From: Ideonella sp.
Lineage (GTDB): Bacteria > Pseudomonadota > Gammaproteobacteria > Burkholderiales > Burkholderiaceae_C
DNA: 64,000 nucleotides
NCBI GenBank assembly: GCA_015075545.1
Contig: JABTUC010000004.1
Coordinates: forward strand, 186,001-250,000
Direction: 5' to 3'
The notes under the pieces were generated by a model. It was given only the letters and a program-made list of their open reading frames with translations, was not told where the DNA came from and made no database searches. Shown here piece by piece: positions 62,657 to 64,000 of the stretch; position 1 is the stretch's first letter, and every line of letters starts with the position of its first letter. The translations under genes were made by a program, and so were the position numbers.

Positions 62657-63433
62657 TCAGGGCTGAAACGGTGGCAGCCGCCGCGCACGGCGCCACGCCA
62701 GCCACGGCAGCCGCAGCACGAAACCGATCACCAGCCGCGCGTGCATCCAGGTCAGCAAGGCGTTGTCGCGCCCGTAGCGGAAGTGCGAGACGCCGCCTTG
62801 CGCAGCGCTGAGGTAGCGCACCGGCGCGTCGCGGTTGATCGGCTTGACGCCGCGCCAGGCCAGGCGCACCACCGCCTCGGTGTCGAAGTCGAAGCGGCGC
62901 ATCCAGCGCTGGCGCCGCATCACCGCGACCAACTCGACGATCGGGTAGACGCGAAACCCGAACAGCGAGTCGGCGACGCCGGCACCGAGCGTCTCGAGGT
63001 CGGTCCACCAGTTCGACACGCGCCGGCCGCGCACGCGCAGCCGCGGCGCGCTGGCGTCGAACAGCGGCCGCCCGAGAATCATCGCCTCGGGCCGCGCGGC
63101 GCTGGCACGCATGAAGTCTTCGATGCACTGCGCCGGATGCTGGCCGTCGGCGTCCATCGTCAGGGCGTGCGTGAAGCCCGCGGCGCGCGCCTGCAGCAGG
63201 CCGTGCAGCACGGCCGCGCCCTTGCCCTGGTTGCGCGGCAGCAGCCACACGCGCAGGCCCGGGTCGGCAGCGGCCATCGCGCGCAGGCCCTCGCCGGTGC
63301 CGTCGCCGCTGCCGTCGACCACCACGTAGACCGGTTGCCACGCCGCGCGCGCCGCGCGCACGGTGTCGTAGACGAGGGGGCCGCTGTCGTAGCTCGGAAT
63401 GACGACCACGTGCGTGGTCGACACCGTCGTCAT
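62657..63433 (-). CDS. Family-2 glycosyltransferase
   Basis: The ATG at 63433 overlaps the upstream stop, giving 258 residues. It starts VVVIPSYDSG, has VVDGSGDGTGE, the nucleotide/metal motif TMDADGQHP near residue 98, and GFRVYPIVELVAVM. The C-terminal segment includes SHFRYGRDNALLTWMHARL. It transfers a sugar, probably to the lipid part of the polyene product. It reads opposite to the main cluster. Confidence 0.88.
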   Translation of the reverse strand: MTTVSTTHVVVIPSYDSGPLVYDTVRAARAAWQPVYVVVDGSGDGTGEGLRAMAAADPGLRVWLLPRNQGKGAAVLHGLLQARAAGFTHALTMDADGQHPAQCIEDFMRASAARPEAMILGRPLFDASAPRLRVRGRRVSNWWTDLETLGAGVADSLFGFRVYPIVELVAVMRRQRWMRRFDFDTEAVVRLAWRGVKPINRDAPVRYLSAAQGGVSHFRYGRDNALLTWMHARLVIGFVLRLPWLAWRRARRLPPFQP

Positions 63434-64000
63434 GGTGGCGGCTGTCGCGGCAGCGCCGCGACGCCGGCGGCCATGTAGCGCTCGATCTCGCGCACCGATT
63501 GCGCCACGTCGGGGCCCACCGCGAAACGCCGCCCGAGCCGCACCGAGAACTCGATCGGCAGCGGCGGCAGCCGCCACAACGGCCAGCCCTTGCCGAGGTA
63601 CGGCGACGCGGTGTCGATGAACACCGTCTGCACCGGCACGGCGGCGCGCTGCGCGATCAGCGCGAAGCCGCCCTGGAACGCGTTGAGCGGCGCCTGCGTG
63701 GTGCGCGTGCCCTCGGGAAACATCACCAGTTGACCGCCGCCGCGCAGGTCGGCGATCGCCAGCTGCAGCATGCGGTGCGGCGAGTCGTTGCGGATGTAGC
63801 GCGCGAGCCGCGCGCCGGGCCCGAGCAGCGGGTTGCGCGCCAGTCCGGCCTTCATCACGCAGGCGCTGAGCGGCAACTGCGCCACCAGCATCAACGCATC
63901 GAGCAGGCTCGGGTGGTTGGCCACGATCATCAGGCCTCGCTCGTCGGCCAGCGGTTGCAGCGCCGCGGCGTCCATGCGCAGCAGCCCCGATGCGCGCGCC
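63430..64000 (-). CDS. PlsC/LPLAT-type acyltransferase (cut by window end)
   Basis: At least 190 residues are visible; the frame is still open at base 64000, so the true start lies beyond the window. An internal ATG at 63975 is unlikely to be the start because upstream residues continue in frame. HX4D is in VANHPSLLDALML and the EGTR block in MFPEGTRTTQAPLN. The stop overlaps the glycosyltransferase ATG by four bases. Together they may build the lipid-linked head group of the polyene. Confidence 0.85.
   Translation of the reverse strand, partial: ARASGLLRMDAAALQPLADERGLMIVANHPSLLDALMLVAQLPLSACVMKAGLARNPLLGPGARLARYIRNDSPHRMLQLAIADLRGGGQLVMFPEGTRTTQAPLNAFQGGFALIAQRAAVPVQTVFIDTASPYLGKGWPLWRLPPLPIEFSVRLGRRFAVGPDVAQSVREIERYMAAGVAALPRQPPP

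Overview
The window looks like a chromosomal segment from a high-GC betaproteobacterium of the order Burkholderiales. The evidence is a Bug-family (TctC) receptor, the gene order yebC-purD-hemF-nadD-rsfS-rlmH-maf-rng, a tolB-pal-cpoB block, and strong G/C third-position codon use on the right. Counting a few sample lines gives roughly low-60s % G+C to the left of about 24.7 kb and about 70% to the right. The species cannot be named from the sequence alone.

Bases 1-20972 form an accessory catabolic region. A plus-strand group (GMC oxidoreductase fragment, RraA-like aldolase, amidohydrolase/lactonase, SDR dehydrogenase) converges on a long minus-strand operon. That operon reads GntR regulator, UbiD-family decarboxylase, Bug receptor, biotin carboxylase, biotin carrier, carboxyltransferase-like subunit, NicX/M29-like protein, oligopeptide-type ABC transporter (two permeases, two ATPases, no cognate receptor), FAD-linked dehydrogenase. 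A perfect 15-bp palindrome lies just before the GntR gene. The carboxyltransferase-like subunit keeps the fold's signature segments but appears to have lost every ligand of the catalytic metal site. This operon is the best candidate for an undescribed system. Next comes a second minus-strand operon: a polar amino acid ABC transporter with an embedded prephenate dehydratase/BacA-like protein and an XRE-cupin regulator.

Bases 20973-24929 are the edge of the accessory region. They hold an intact IS66-type element (2670 bp, 26-bp inverted repeats, perfect 8-bp target duplication), the 3' part of a tyrosine integrase followed by a second decayed copy of its end, and two tandem tRNA-Lys genes (CTT and TTT). 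This suggests repeated integration at the tRNA-Lys locus.

Bases 24950-47659 are core genome: tcdA with a thiosulfate-transporter-like gene; cpoB-pal-tolB with a block of hairpin repeats between pal and cpoB; an msbA-like exporter leading a four-gene group; a DUF1993 protein; a thioesterase; a bacterial release-factor-like (baeRF) protein; a nine-gene minus-strand housekeeping run from yebC to rng; a HerA-like ATPase; a 231-bp MITE-like palindromic element; and two small envelope proteins that share a module.

Bases 47882-64000 hold a small membrane protein, a LytS/LytTR two-component pair and an aryl-polyene-type biosynthetic cluster. The cluster contains an acyl carrier protein, membrane protein, AMP-ligase, two hotdog dehydratases, LpxL-like acyltransferase, LolA-like carrier, MMPL exporter, polysaccharide deacetylase, methyltransferase, ketosynthase, chain-length-factor-like partner and ketoreductase. 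An OsmC protein follows, then a convergent glycosyltransferase and a PlsC-type acyltransferase cut by the window end. Many genes overlap by 1-4 bases, so the cluster looks translationally coupled.
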